From the NCBI GenBank assembly GCA_964423545.1, contig CAYRFV010000006.1, positions 1 to 46,554 on the forward strand: 46,554 nt of DNA, in the 5' to 3' direction. Below are positions 16,546 through 24,241 of the stretch, piece by piece. Each line of letters begins with the position of its first letter. Positions within the stretch are counted from its first letter, which is position 1. The notes beneath the pieces are model-generated. The model was not told where the DNA came from, ran no database searches, and saw nothing but the letters and a program-made list of their open reading frames with translations. The position numbers and the translations under genes are program-made. The stretch is from JALOOE01 sp964423545. GTDB taxonomy: Bacteria; Chloroflexota; Anaerolineae; CG2-30-64-16.

Positions 16546-17435
16546 CGGTCGCCGATGCGCTGCGCCGCGGAGGCAATGGCCGGCTCAGACGGCGCCGGCG
16601 CAGCACCATCGGCGACGGCAGTGCCGCTCAGGTAACCGATGTAGGCCGGAATGAGCGGAAGCACGCACGGGGAGAGGAAGGACAGGATCCCTGCAGCGAA
16701 CGCAATCGGCACGGTCACCACGGTCGAGGAGGCCGGTCCAGCCAGTTCGAGGCTGGCCAGTCCCGTGCCGAAGCGCGCAACAAACAAGTTCGAGATCAGC
16801 GACAGTCGGTCCATGAACAGCAAGACTCCGACCACGATCAGGAATACCCCCGTAACCTTGGAAACGACGCCCATATGACGGTTCAGCCTCCGCAGGAAGC
16901 CGCTTGCCGAGCTCAGGGCTGCCCCGGTGATCAGGAAGGGAATGCCAAGGCCGGCCGAGTAGGCCAGCAAGAGGAGAGCACCTTGCGCCACCGTCTGGGT
17001 GTCGCTCGCCAGCAGATAGATCGCTGCCAACACAGGCCCGACGCAAGGAATCCACCCCGCCGAGAAGAAAATCCCCATCAGAAACGACGAGAAGTACCCC
17101 AGCCGGCGGTCCGCTTTGACATGGACGCGGCCTTCGGTATACATTAGCCGGCCCAAGCCACCCACTACCGCGATAAACGCGCGTCCGAGCGGGTTCCGGT
17201 CTCCGCCCGCGCGTCGGATCTTCTCGGCGACCCAGCCCAGCACCCCTGCGACATACAGGCCGAACAGGATCAGAATCAATCCGCCGAGCTTGACGAAGGT
17301 GGGTAGATACTGGTTGAGCGCGTAGCCGAGGTAGGCCACCGACGCGCCGAGCAGCACGAACACCGTGCTGAAACCCAACACGAAGGCGAGCGCGTGGGAA
17401 AAGACGCGCTGCCGGCTTGCTGAAGCCATGGCCAC
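16542..17435 (-). CDS. ccdA: CcdA-type thiol-disulfide transporter, circularly permuted
   Basis: 297 residues, ATG 17435 with AAGGAG 9 nt upstream. CcdA moves electrons across the membrane to keep apocytochrome cysteines reduced, using two intramembrane Cys. Normally the first helix carries FLSPCVLPLIPAYIGYLSG and the fourth carries SAGWIPCVGPVL. Here the protein begins with the usual second helix (HALAFVLGFSTVFVLLGAS, residues 14-32), runs through helices 3-6 with C131, then has a roughly 28-residue loop. It ends with the normal first helix (about 241-272, C257) and a Pro/Ala-rich tail. Both Cys and all six helices are present, but in permuted order 2-3-4-5-6-1. The missing N-terminal helix is not encoded upstream. 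The permutation fits topology, since helices 6 and 1 both have the joined ends on the same side. It lies in the ccm operon, just after ccmD. Confidence 0.88.
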   Translation of the reverse strand: MAMASASRQRVFSHALAFVLGFSTVFVLLGASVAYLGYALNQYLPTFVKLGGLILILFGLYVAGVLGWVAEKIRRAGGDRNPLGRAFIAVVGGLGRLMYTEGRVHVKADRRLGYFSSFLMGIFFSAGWIPCVGPVLAAIYLLASDTQTVAQGALLLLAYSAGLGIPFLITGAALSSASGFLRRLNRHMGVVSKVTGVFLIVVGVLLFMDRLSLISNLFVARFGTGLASLELAGPASSTVVTVPIAFAAGILSFLSPCVLPLIPAYIGYLSGTAVADGAAPAPSEPAIASAAQRIGDR

Positions 17436-17457
17436 AGCTCCTTGAGATACTGCCGCC

Positions 17458-17601
17458 CTACTGCCCGGCGTCCTTCTCCTGGACCGCTTCCTGAAGCGCC
17501 TTCAGCTCGGCAGCCAGCTTCGACTGCCGGCGCAGCATGACCAGAAGGAAGATAAACACCGCCGCCCAGATGATCAGATAGGCGCCTGCCATGTAACCCA
17601 C
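17458..17601 (-). CDS. ccmD: CcmD-like small membrane protein
   Basis: A short frame of 47 residues: MGYMAGAYLIIWAAVFIFL, a basic stretch MLRRQSK and an amphipathic helix LAAELKALQEAVQEKD, ending at TAG 17460-17458. One N-terminal membrane helix followed by a charged coiled tail is the CcmD pattern; CcmD stabilises the CcmABC-CcmE complex and helps haem-loaded CcmE leave it. Start taken at GTG 17601 (GAGGTG 4 nt upstream); ATG 17592 is the alternative. It sits between ccmC and ccdA, as expected for ccmD. Confidence 0.8.
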   Translation of the reverse strand: MGYMAGAYLIIWAAVFIFLLVMLRRQSKLAAELKALQEAVQEKDAGQ

Positions 17602-17614
17602 TGTGTCACCTCGT

Positions 17615-18307
17615 TTAGTATCCCAGCTGCTCTTTCAGTGCATCCACTTGCTCGCGCGTGCGTTCCACTCGCACCCGATAAAGGAGCAGAACCACGTAAA
17701 AGAGCGAGAACGCAATCAGCCCGAGGAAGAATACCGGCATCATGTTCCGCGACAGGCCGAAGCCGCTCTTCGGATCGATCAGCACCGGGTGGATCGTACG
17801 CCACCAGCGAATCGACATGAACGTGATCGGCACGCTGAGAAACGCGAAGATGCCGTAGACCGCGGCGAAACGTGCACGGCGCGCCGGATCATCCATCGCA
17901 CTGCGCAGCATGAAGTACGCCACGTAGAGCAGGAACATGATCGTGTAGGTGGTGAGACGAGGATCCCACGACCACCACGTATTCCAGGCCGGCTTAGCCC
18001 ACATCGAACCACTTGCCATCGCCGACAGCGTGAACACGATGCCCAGCTCGGCTGAAGAGAGCGCCACGCTATCCCAGAAACGCTTGCTGGTGACCAGATA
18101 GACGATGCTTGCGACGGCGGTCACACCAAAGGCTAGCATGCTGAGCCAGGCGATCGGCACGTGGAAGTAGATGATGCGCTGCGCCGCCGTCTCATCGGGC
18201 GTCAGCCCGACAGCCGGGGGTGCAGCCACCAAGGCGCCGTAGGCGGCAGCCAGCATCAGCGCTGCTGAGACGATTGTCAGGATCAGTAGACCACGAGAAC
18301 CACCCAT
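17615..18307 (-). CDS. ccmC: Haem exporter protein CcmC
   Basis: 230 residues with six membrane helices. The tryptophan-rich haem-handling motif WNTWWSWDPRLT is at about residues 108-119. The two flanking periplasmic His sit in YFHVP and RTIHP, as in CcmC. With CcmE it loads haem covalently onto the chaperone for c-type cytochrome maturation. The C-terminal VERTREQVDALKEQL helix is an ordinary tail. ATG 18307 follows ccmB by 21 nt with GGGAGG upstream; the next gene, ccmD, starts 14 nt after its stop. Confidence 0.95.
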   Translation of the reverse strand: MGGSRGLLILTIVSAALMLAAAYGALVAAPPAVGLTPDETAAQRIIYFHVPIAWLSMLAFGVTAVASIVYLVTSKRFWDSVALSSAELGIVFTLSAMASGSMWAKPAWNTWWSWDPRLTTYTIMFLLYVAYFMLRSAMDDPARRARFAAVYGIFAFLSVPITFMSIRWWRTIHPVLIDPKSGFGLSRNMMPVFFLGLIAFSLFYVVLLLYRVRVERTREQVDALKEQLGY

Positions 18308-18328
18308 GACATCCCTCCCGGTTGCTTG

Positions 18329-19000
18329 CTATTCCTCCATGACATAGCCGAAGGTCAGGTATGCAACGACTGTGAAACCCACATTGTAGATCATAATCAG
18401 CTGGAGCCAACCGCGCAACGAGTCGAGGGATTCCCCGTCCAGCAGGGCGCCGGTCAACTTGACGCCTGCGATCAGCACAGGCAGCAGCACGGGAAAAAGC
18501 AGGATCGGCAGCATCACCTCTCTTGCGCGCGTATTCACGGCAATGGCCGAGAATATGGTGCCGACCGCTGCAAATCCGAAGGAGCCGAGCAGCATTACGA
18601 GCAGATGAGCCGGTGTCAGGAGCCAAAGGTTGTAAAAGATCATCACCAACGGCAGCAAGATCATCTCCACGACGAGCATGAACAGCAGATTGCCCAGCAA
18701 CTTGCCAAAGTAGATCGCCGAGCGATCGACCGGCGCCAGCAGCAGTCCGGCCAGGCTGCCCTTGTCCTGCTCGATGACGAATGCCCGGTTCAGTCCCAAT
18801 GTCCCCGCGAAACTGATGGCGATCCAAAGGATGCCCGGGACGACCATCTTCATGTCGGGCACGCGCAGCTCGAAGGCGAAATTGAAGACGATGATCGACA
18901 GCAGCGCAAAGACGAACATGCTGCTGAAGATGTCCTTGGTGCGCACCTCCGCCCGGATGTCCTTCCAGACGATGGCTGCCACCGCCCGCCAGAAACTCAT
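18329..19000 (-). CDS. ccmB: Haem exporter membrane subunit CcmB
   Basis: 223 residues, six predicted helices. Family features: WKDIRAEVRTKD at the N-terminus, IVFNFAF, LWIAISFAGTLGLNRAF, EQDKGSLAGLLLAPVDRSAIYFGK, and an LLLFPVLLPVLIAGVKLTG helix. It forms the membrane part of the CcmAB ABC complex that powers release of haem-loaded CcmE. Its ATG overlaps the end of ccmA by 4 nt (18997-19000), so the two are coupled. Confidence 0.95.
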   Translation of the reverse strand: MSFWRAVAAIVWKDIRAEVRTKDIFSSMFVFALLSIIVFNFAFELRVPDMKMVVPGILWIAISFAGTLGLNRAFVIEQDKGSLAGLLLAPVDRSAIYFGKLLGNLLFMLVVEMILLPLVMIFYNLWLLTPAHLLVMLLGSFGFAAVGTIFSAIAVNTRAREVMLPILLFPVLLPVLIAGVKLTGALLDGESLDSLRGWLQLIMIYNVGFTVVAYLTFGYVMEE

Positions 19001-19857
19001 CGGCCGCCCCGGACGAACCGATCGTACAGCGGCCGGAAGTCGGCCTGACTGAGGCCGCGGCCGTCGCCCTGAAAGACGAGTCTCCCCCCGGCCAGGATCA
19101 CCACGCGGTCGGCAATGGCCAGCCCGCGCTCGATGCTGTGTGTGACCGTCACGATGGTGCGGCGCGCATCGCCGCCGGCGTGCTGTCTCGTAGCGTCGTC
19201 GCCTTGCTGCTCGACCGTGCTGTCGCTGCGGCCGCTCAGCTGCACCAGCAGCCCGTGGAGCATTTCCGCTGCTTGGGGATCGAGGCCCGTGTCCGGCTCA
19301 TCCAGCAGCAGCAGCTGCGGATCGTGCAGCAGCGCTCGCGCGATGGCAAGCCGCTGCACCATGCCGCGCGAAAAGGTGCGCACGAGATCCCCGCGCCGGG
19401 ATGCCAGGCCGACCCTCTCCAGCATCTCGGTGATGCGGGCAAGAGGTTCTCGCATCGCATAGAGCTGAGCGAAAAAACGCAGATTCTCTTCGGCCGTCAA
19501 GCTGTCGTAGAGCAGCGGCGCGTGGGAGACGACGCCCAGGTACCGGCGAATGCCGTCGGCATGTGTCGCCAAATCGAGCCCGCCGATGAAGACCTTGCCG
19601 CTTGAGGGCCGGCTCAGGCTGGACAGGATGCGGATCAGTGTGCTCTTGCCGGCTCCGTTTGGCCCGAATATCACCAGTGACTCCCCGGGCTCCACCCTCA
19701 GATCGACGCCACGCAGCGCGAACTTGCTGCCGAACGCCTTCGTCAGCTTTCGCAACTCGATCATCGCCGGACCGCGCTCGGCTCCATCCAGACGCGGCTC
19801 GCTGCCGCCCGCGCTCGGCGCCTTGTCTGCATGCCGGCTGCCCGGTGGGTTGCTCAC
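18997..19857 (-). CDS. ccmA: Haem exporter ATP-binding subunit CcmA
   Basis: 286 residues. Walker A GPNGAGKST, Q-loop region SHAPLLYDSLTAEENL, signature FSRGMVQRLAIARAL, Walker B LLLLDEPDTGLDP and the H-loop VTHS mark an ABC ATPase of the CcmA type. The start is uncertain. GTG 19857 overlaps the TGA of the cytochrome gene (GTGA), suggesting coupling and giving a 31-residue extension; M32 (MIELRKLTKAFG, nt 19764) is where the domain begins. A polar insert of about 25 residues (EQQGDDATRQHAGGDARR) separates the D-loop region from the H-loop strand and is unusual for CcmA. Confidence 0.93.
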   Translation of the reverse strand: MSNPPGSRHADKAPSAGGSEPRLDGAERGPAMIELRKLTKAFGSKFALRGVDLRVEPGESLVIFGPNGAGKSTLIRILSSLSRPSSGKVFIGGLDLATHADGIRRYLGVVSHAPLLYDSLTAEENLRFFAQLYAMREPLARITEMLERVGLASRRGDLVRTFSRGMVQRLAIARALLHDPQLLLLDEPDTGLDPQAAEMLHGLLVQLSGRSDSTVEQQGDDATRQHAGGDARRTIVTVTHSIERGLAIADRVVILAGGRLVFQGDGRGLSQADFRPLYDRFVRGGR

Positions 19858-21650
19858 ACTGCGCTGTCCTTTGTCGCCATATCAAGCAATTGAGCCTTGA
19901 GGCGGACGCGCTGATCGCGATAAGCCTCCTCGGAGATCTCCCCCGCCCGATGCAACATGTCCAGTTGAGCCAGCGCGTCCACGAGACTGCCCTGACCTGC
20001 GGCTGCTGCGGCAGGCTCGTTCTGGTGGCGCAGCAGTGGTAGGGCCACCAGCAGCGCAGCCATCAGTCCGACCGCTCCGATGAGAATGAGGAGCAGCGCT
20101 CGATCGTTGGCCGCTGGCTGCAATGTGCCCGCGCCAGCGGCCGGTCCGGACACGCCCAGCGGCAAATCGCTGAAGCGCAAGGTGATCGGCTGGTTTGCCG
20201 GCACGTTCTGTCCTGACAGGCTGATGAAGGCGCCGCCGGACGTCTGCCGCACGGTCTGATCTCGCAGCTGCTCGCTTGCCACCTTGGCGCCGACATCGGC
20301 CACCAGGACGTTCACGTTCGCGGCAGGATAGGCGAGACTGCGCACGAGATCGAGCGAGCTGCGGGTATACGGGATGCTGTAGCGGTAGAGCATCTGCCGC
20401 GTCCCCTGGCCCGGCGCCAGGGGGGCCGTATCGACGAAACCATCCTGGGCGGGGAGATAACGGCCGCCGACCTCGCCCCCTTCGATCTCCAAATCGGCGG
20501 CGCCCGGCGGTAGGGTGAACTTGAGCACGCCTGTCCCGTCACCCGCGTATGCCTTGTCGCCGTCGAGGGAGAAAACAACCATCTCGGCGATATAGGCGCG
20601 CTCGCCGTCGAACTCCACGATGAAGTGGACGCGGTCTGCCCGCACACCGGCCGGATCGGCGGTGGTCTCAAATACGGTGACCGGCAGGTTCAGCGTCTGA
20701 ATGCCGGACAAGAACTGCGCTGGTTCCGAGTTGTAGTTGAGGCCGCCCGCCGGATAGACGACACGCGTCACAAAAGCGAAGGAAAGATCGGTCGGCAGGT
20801 CAGTGAAGCGGTAGAGACCTGTCGCATCGGAGGTTGTCTTGCGCGTCTCCAACAGCGACATATCGTCGAAGATGGCGAGCTCCACAGCCGCGTTAGGCAC
20901 GACCTGGCCGTTGCTCTTGTTCGTGATTGTGCCGGTGATGATGCCGGCGCCCTGGCCAAGCGGCGCACGGAACATCGGCCCGAGGGAGAGACTGCGCGCG
21001 TACTCCAGCACGGCGCGCTGCTCGGCCTGGCTCAACTTGTCGCCAAAGGCCGGCATGGCGCCCCGGCCATTGGCCAGCAGCTCGGCCCATGCCTGTTGGC
21101 TAATGGCAGAAGTCTTGGCGAAGTCGGTCAGGTCAGGGGTGGGTGCTTGACCTTTGCCGTCAGCTCTATGGCAGGTTGCGCACTGCGCCTGGTAGATCGT
21201 CTGCCCGGATGCCAGCTCCTCGGCCGAGGTGTGCAGCGTCCATGCATAGCTCACAGCATCCCAGATCTCCTGGTCTGTGAGCCGGTTCTTCCATGGCGGC
21301 ATCATGCGCTGCATGTTGCCGTTCTTGGTGATGTTGAACTGCGCCAGTAGTGGCAGACGCGCCACCGTTTCGTAGTTCGCGAATGCCGTGGGAGGATCGG
21401 TAAGCCCGGAAGCCGAGGGGCCATCGCCTCTCCCGGTCGGGCCGTGGCACGGCGCGCAGTTCTGCGCATACGACTGGCGCCCGGCAAGGGGTTGAGGCGC
21501 TTCCTGCAGAGGAGACGTTCGCGATGGATCACGCTGCAGTTGTGAAGCAGCCTGCAACCGCGGCATCGCCGCGGCCGCCGTACGCGCGGCGACGCCTGCT
21601 GCGACTGCGATCAGCAGGAGCGCCAGCGCGAGGGCTCGAAATCTGGCCAA
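19854..21650 (-). CDS. Dihaem c-type cytochrome with Ig-like and membrane-anchor domains
   Basis: 598 residues when started at TTG 21650, chosen because AAGGAG lies 6 nt upstream and a signal-like helix ALALALLLIAVAAGVAART follows. The longer open frame overlaps ccmE and is not a plausible signal. Two CxxCH haem sites: CAPCH (65-69) and CATCH (157-161), with possible axial Met in MQRMMPPW and GAMPAF. Residues about 235-330 resemble a carboxypeptidase-regulatory or Ig-like domain (GTITNKSNGQVVPNAAVEL, then TSDATGLYRFTDLP), then about 180 residues of beta-rich sequence. A membrane helix (ALLLILIGAVGLMAALLVALPLL) and a SHOCT-like C-terminal helix (LDMLHRAGEISEEAYRDQR) follow. It lies inside the ccm operon and is a probable client; its redox partner is unknown. 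Confidence 0.85.
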   Translation of the reverse strand: MARFRALALALLLIAVAAGVAARTAAAAMPRLQAASQLQRDPSRTSPLQEAPQPLAGRQSYAQNCAPCHGPTGRGDGPSASGLTDPPTAFANYETVARLPLLAQFNITKNGNMQRMMPPWKNRLTDQEIWDAVSYAWTLHTSAEELASGQTIYQAQCATCHRADGKGQAPTPDLTDFAKTSAISQQAWAELLANGRGAMPAFGDKLSQAEQRAVLEYARSLSLGPMFRAPLGQGAGIITGTITNKSNGQVVPNAAVELAIFDDMSLLETRKTTSDATGLYRFTDLPTDLSFAFVTRVVYPAGGLNYNSEPAQFLSGIQTLNLPVTVFETTADPAGVRADRVHFIVEFDGERAYIAEMVVFSLDGDKAYAGDGTGVLKFTLPPGAADLEIEGGEVGGRYLPAQDGFVDTAPLAPGQGTRQMLYRYSIPYTRSSLDLVRSLAYPAANVNVLVADVGAKVASEQLRDQTVRQTSGGAFISLSGQNVPANQPITLRFSDLPLGVSGPAAGAGTLQPAANDRALLLILIGAVGLMAALLVALPLLRHQNEPAAAAAGQGSLVDALAQLDMLHRAGEISEEAYRDQRVRLKAQLLDMATKDSAV

Positions 21651-21680
21651 TCGATTCTCCTTGCCCAGCCTGACCACAAC

Positions 21681-21710
21681 AAAACGGCCGCCCGCCTGGC
21701 AGGCGACCGT
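21681..21710 (-). terminator. Terminator or attenuator between ccmE and the cytochrome gene
   Basis: Minus strand hairpin: ACGGTCGCCTG pairs imperfectly with CAGGCGGGCGGCCGT and is followed by TTTTGTTG. It lies just after the ccmE stop and before the cytochrome ribosome-binding site, so it could limit read-through from the ccm promoter and make ccmE more abundant than the downstream genes. Confidence 0.55.
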
Positions 21711-21738
21711 TCTTTCTGCACCGTCTGGGTTCGATCGC

Positions 21739-22212
21739 CTACTTGACGGCTTCGACCTTGATCTCCTCGTATTCCTCGTAGCGAGAAGGGCACTTGAGGA
21801 GCAAATTGTTCGCTTCAACGACGCCGTCCGGCTTCAGCGAACCTTCTACGATAGCGCTAGAGCCCTCTCGGTCCATCTGGTCTGGCTTGACGCCGTGAAA
21901 GCGAACTGGCAACTGCTTGCCGGCATCTTGCGGATCAGAGATCTTGAACTGCAGGTCGAGGGTTGCTGCGTCGTATTTGATGCTGTCGGTGACGATATTG
22001 CCGCTGACACGCAGGTTCTTTCCGGTCAGCGCCGCCTGGTCACCCAGCACCTCGCTTACCTCGCGATAGTAGGCACCGGAACTGGCGATCGCCGATACGA
22101 TGAGGTACGCGATCAGTCCTACCACAACCACGCCACCCACGATGAACCTAATCTGCTTGTTGGCCCGGTTCGATTCGACTTTACCGCGCAAGATGGTGGA
22201 ACTCTCAGCCAT
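21739..22212 (-). CDS. ccmE: Cytochrome c maturation haem chaperone CcmE, CxxxY variant
   Basis: 157 residues: a short cytoplasmic N-terminus, one membrane anchor (IRFIVGGVVVVGLIAYLIVSA, about 21-41), and the OB-fold beta-barrel. Strand blocks such as LRVSGNIVTDSIKYD, PVRFHGVKPD and IVEGSLKPDGVVEANNLLLKCPSRYEE fit CcmE. The haem-attachment residue is Cys (C141 P S R Y145) where classical CcmE has His in HxxxY. The CxxxY form is known from archaea and some bacteria and goes with the 'system I*' variant, which lacks CcmH; no ccmH, ccmI or ccmG is seen here, and ccmF is not in the window. First gene of the operon. Confidence 0.93.
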   Translation of the reverse strand: MAESSTILRGKVESNRANKQIRFIVGGVVVVGLIAYLIVSAIASSGAYYREVSEVLGDQAALTGKNLRVSGNIVTDSIKYDAATLDLQFKISDPQDAGKQLPVRFHGVKPDQMDREGSSAIVEGSLKPDGVVEANNLLLKCPSRYEEYEEIKVEAVK

Positions 22213-22254
22213 TCTGCCTCCGCGTGATAGCCTCAGCCCAACTTACCCAGGCGG

Positions 22255-22283
22255 AGTATAGCACCAAAGATGCAGAGTGTCAA
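22255..22283 (-). promoter_or_regulatory. Promoter of the ccm operon
   Basis: Minus strand: perfect -35 TTGACA (22283-22278), 17-nt spacer, -10 TATACT (22260-22255). Leader of about 35 nt; GGAGG precedes the ccmE ATG. Apart from this promoter, the 258 bases between ccmE and copZ contain nothing I can recognise. Confidence 0.85.
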
Positions 22284-22470
22284 CGAATGCGGGAAGACGA
22301 CCTGCGAACGAGCGGACCGGCCGTCTATGCAGCGGTTCCGCCCGCGGGCACGGCCATCGGATCGCGCCTCAGCGCCGCCTGTGCCCTGCAACGCAGTTCT
22401 GCACCTTGTCGCCTGTGACCGGGCACGTCTTGGTAGATGGCCCAGCCGTTGACGGGCAGCTTGCGCGTTG

Positions 22471-22680
22471 TCAGTCTGCTGCCGGATATCCGATCTCGAC
22501 CAGGGTCTCCTTGACCTGCGCCAGCGTCGCTTCGTCCTCGATGGTGAAGGTCGCCGTCCTGGCCTGGTGATCGCCTTCAACCTTGATCACCCCTGGCAGC
22601 TCCTTGATCTCGCGCGTGATTGTCATCACGCAGTGGCCGCAAGAGATATTCGGAATGCTCAAGGTTACGGTCTTTGACAT
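22471..22680 (-). CDS. copZ: Copper chaperone / heavy-metal-associated domain protein
   Basis: 69 residues forming one HMA (ferredoxin-like) fold. MSKTVTLSIPNISCGHCV carries the metal-binding C14-x-x-C17, preceded by Ile where MxCxxC proteins have Met; GVIKVEGDHQARTATFTIED and LVEIGYPAAD complete the beta-alpha-beta pattern. Start at ATG 22680 with GGGAGG upstream; the longer frame lacks such a signal. It follows csoR by 91 nt on the same strand, which supports Cu(I) as the ligand and delivery to a copper ATPase not in this window. Confidence 0.88.
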   Translation of the reverse strand: MSKTVTLSIPNISCGHCVMTITREIKELPGVIKVEGDHQARTATFTIEDEATLAQVKETLVEIGYPAAD

Positions 22681-22771
22681 GGTTGCCTCCCGATGCGAGA
22701 TGCCCGGAATCTGACTACCAGGCCCTGGTGGGCGCTGGTTAGGATCCCGGCGATGTTCCACCCCTACCGCT

Positions 22772-23041
22772 TCAGTTGTGCCTGAAGACCTCCAGTATTT
22801 CGCTGATCACGGCTTCGCGTCGCGCCGGCTCGTCGCCACGGATCGCCGTCGTCACGCAGGTGCGCAGGTGCTGATCCAGCATGATTTCGTTGATCTTGCT
22901 CATGGCGGCTTGCACCGCCTCGACCTGTTTGATTACGTCGATGCAGTACTTGTCCTCTTCCACCATGCGCTGGATGCCGCGCACATGCCCTTCGACACTC
23001 TGCAGACGGCGGATCAGTCCTGTCTTCGTCAGATCGTCCAT
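22772..23041 (-). CDS. csoR: CsoR-family copper-sensing repressor
   Basis: 89 residues, all-helical DUF156 family. RRLQSVEGHVRGIQRMVEEDKYC gives C33, then H58 in LDQHLR and C62 in RTC: the C-H-C set that binds Cu(I) in CsoR, as opposed to the formaldehyde or nickel sensors FrmR and RcnR. Start at ATG 23041 (AGGAG, 8 nt upstream), not the longer basic extension. An operator of the CsoR type overlies the start region of its own promoter, so it should repress itself and copZ until copper binds. Confidence 0.93.
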   Translation of the reverse strand: MDDLTKTGLIRRLQSVEGHVRGIQRMVEEDKYCIDVIKQVEAVQAAMSKINEIMLDQHLRTCVTTAIRGDEPARREAVISEILEVFRHN

Positions 23042-23101
23042 GGGGTCTCCTGCGACGCTTGATTCACCCCGGCGGCGCGGGTGAGCGCGTGAGCCCAACG
23101 C

Positions 23102-23129
23102 TTAACCCACCCCCCCTGGGGAGGGATAA
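23102..23129. promoter_or_regulatory. CsoR operator
   Basis: Pseudo-palindrome: TTAACCCACC on the left, a run of C into TGGGG, and GAGGGATAA on the right. The layout (TA-CCCACCCC...GGGG-GGG-ATA) closely resembles the Mycobacterium tuberculosis csoR operator. It begins 1 nt after the -10 box and would cover the transcription start. Confidence 0.75.
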
Positions 23130-23130
23130 A

Positions 23131-23159
23131 AGCATATCATGGACGACGACGGAAGTCAA
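23131..23159 (-). promoter_or_regulatory. csoR-copZ promoter
   Basis: Minus strand: -35 TTGACT (23159-23154), 17-nt spacer, -10 TATGCT (23136-23131). Immediately upstream of the CsoR operator. Confidence 0.75.
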
Positions 23160-23206
23160 TATCTCGCGGCCGCAACAGCGAGGACCGGCGCCGCACCAAA
23201 CGGAGA

Positions 23207-23244
23207 CGGGGCGCTGACAGATGTGGCCATCCGTCTGCGCCCCG
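23207..23244 (-). terminator. Possible terminator after lgt
   Basis: An 8-bp CGGGGCGC/GCGCCCCG stem (23207-23214 with 23237-23244) extended by an inner CAGA/TCTG pairing. It lies between the lgt stop and the csoR promoter. The U-tract is poor (TCTCCGTTT), so efficiency is doubtful. Confidence 0.4.
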
Positions 23245-23272
23245 CCGGTTGCGCGCCATGAGATGCCCCGGA

Positions 23273-24196
23273 TCAACCCTGGGTCTCGTCCGTCTGGCGC
23301 GTCTCGTCCTCCGCCTTCACTTCGACCGGCGCCACGATCCGCCGAGGCCGCGCGTGATTGACGATCAGTCCTGCAACGCCGATGACCAACAGGATGATGG
23401 CGAACCATTGGGCCGTCGCAAGGGTGCCCATGCGCCATGCGTCGGGCCGGAACATCTCGACCCAGAAGCGGCCCACGGGATACCAGATGAGGTAGAAGCA
23501 GAAAACATCCCCATCGCGCAGCCAGGCGGCCAGTCGCCGGGCGCCGAACCATACGAGAACGAATCCGAGCAGGTTCCAGAGCGCCTCGTAGAAGAAAGTC
23601 GGGTGAAATCCATTGGCTGTATACCACTGCCGCGCTGCGTCATTCAGACGATCGGGTATGCCGCAGGCCATGGGAGACCCCGCCGGTTCCTGGCATGGGA
23701 AGGCTGGATTGATGCGAAACGCCCACGGCAAATCGGTCGGTGGTCCATACAGCTCTTGATTGATGAAATTGCCCATCCGACCAATGGCTTGCGCCAGCAG
23801 CAGCCCCGGTGTCGCGATGTCGAGCCAGCGCGGGAGACTGAGCCGCTTCACGGCGCAATAGATCGCGAAGGCCAGGACGCCGCCGATCACGGCGCCATAG
23901 ATGCCGAGCCCGCGGAAGCCGCCATTCCAGAATGCGATGATGTCGATCGGGTGCTCACGGTAGTACGACCAGCCGACGAAGTTTCCGGTGGGCGTCGAAA
24001 AGACATGGTACAGCCGAGCGCCGATGATCCCGAAGATCAGCGCCAGGGTCAGAAGGTTCCACACATGATCCGGATCTTCGCCGCGGCGCCGCGCCTCGAT
24101 AGTGCACAGGTACGCCGCGAGCACTGCGCCGGCGACGATCAAGATGCCGTACCAGTGCACCGTGAGCGGGCCAATCTGGAGGAGGACGGGGTTCAT
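23273..24196 (-). CDS. lgt: Prolipoprotein diacylglyceryl transferase
   Basis: 307 residues with about seven membrane helices. Diagnostic blocks: WYGILIVAGAVLAAYL, GARLYHVF, GGFRGLGIYGAVIGG, and the Lgt signature GRMGNFINQELYG, then HPTFFYEALWNLLGF and GRFWVEMFRPD. The enzyme attaches diacylglycerol to the lipobox Cys of prolipoproteins in the membrane; this window itself contains lipobox proteins. An insert between the signature and HPTFFYE (PAFPCQEPAGSPMACG) is common in Chloroflexota-like proteins. ATG 24196 has AAGGAG 5 nt upstream. It follows the methyltransferase gene by 45 nt, so the two are probably one transcript. Confidence 0.95.
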   Translation of the reverse strand: MNPVLLQIGPLTVHWYGILIVAGAVLAAYLCTIEARRRGEDPDHVWNLLTLALIFGIIGARLYHVFSTPTGNFVGWSYYREHPIDIIAFWNGGFRGLGIYGAVIGGVLAFAIYCAVKRLSLPRWLDIATPGLLLAQAIGRMGNFINQELYGPPTDLPWAFRINPAFPCQEPAGSPMACGIPDRLNDAARQWYTANGFHPTFFYEALWNLLGFVLVWFGARRLAAWLRDGDVFCFYLIWYPVGRFWVEMFRPDAWRMGTLATAQWFAIILLVIGVAGLIVNHARPRRIVAPVEVKAEDETRQTDETQG

Positions 24197-24241
24197 GCGA
24201 TCTCCTTGCGCCGGCGCCTAGCACGCCAGCGCGCGCACGTA

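Noticed and set aside
19854..21818. Longer start for the dihaem cytochrome (654 aa)
   Set aside because: It would overlap ccmE and put about 57 polar residues before the signal peptide; TTG 21650 has a strong ribosome-binding site.
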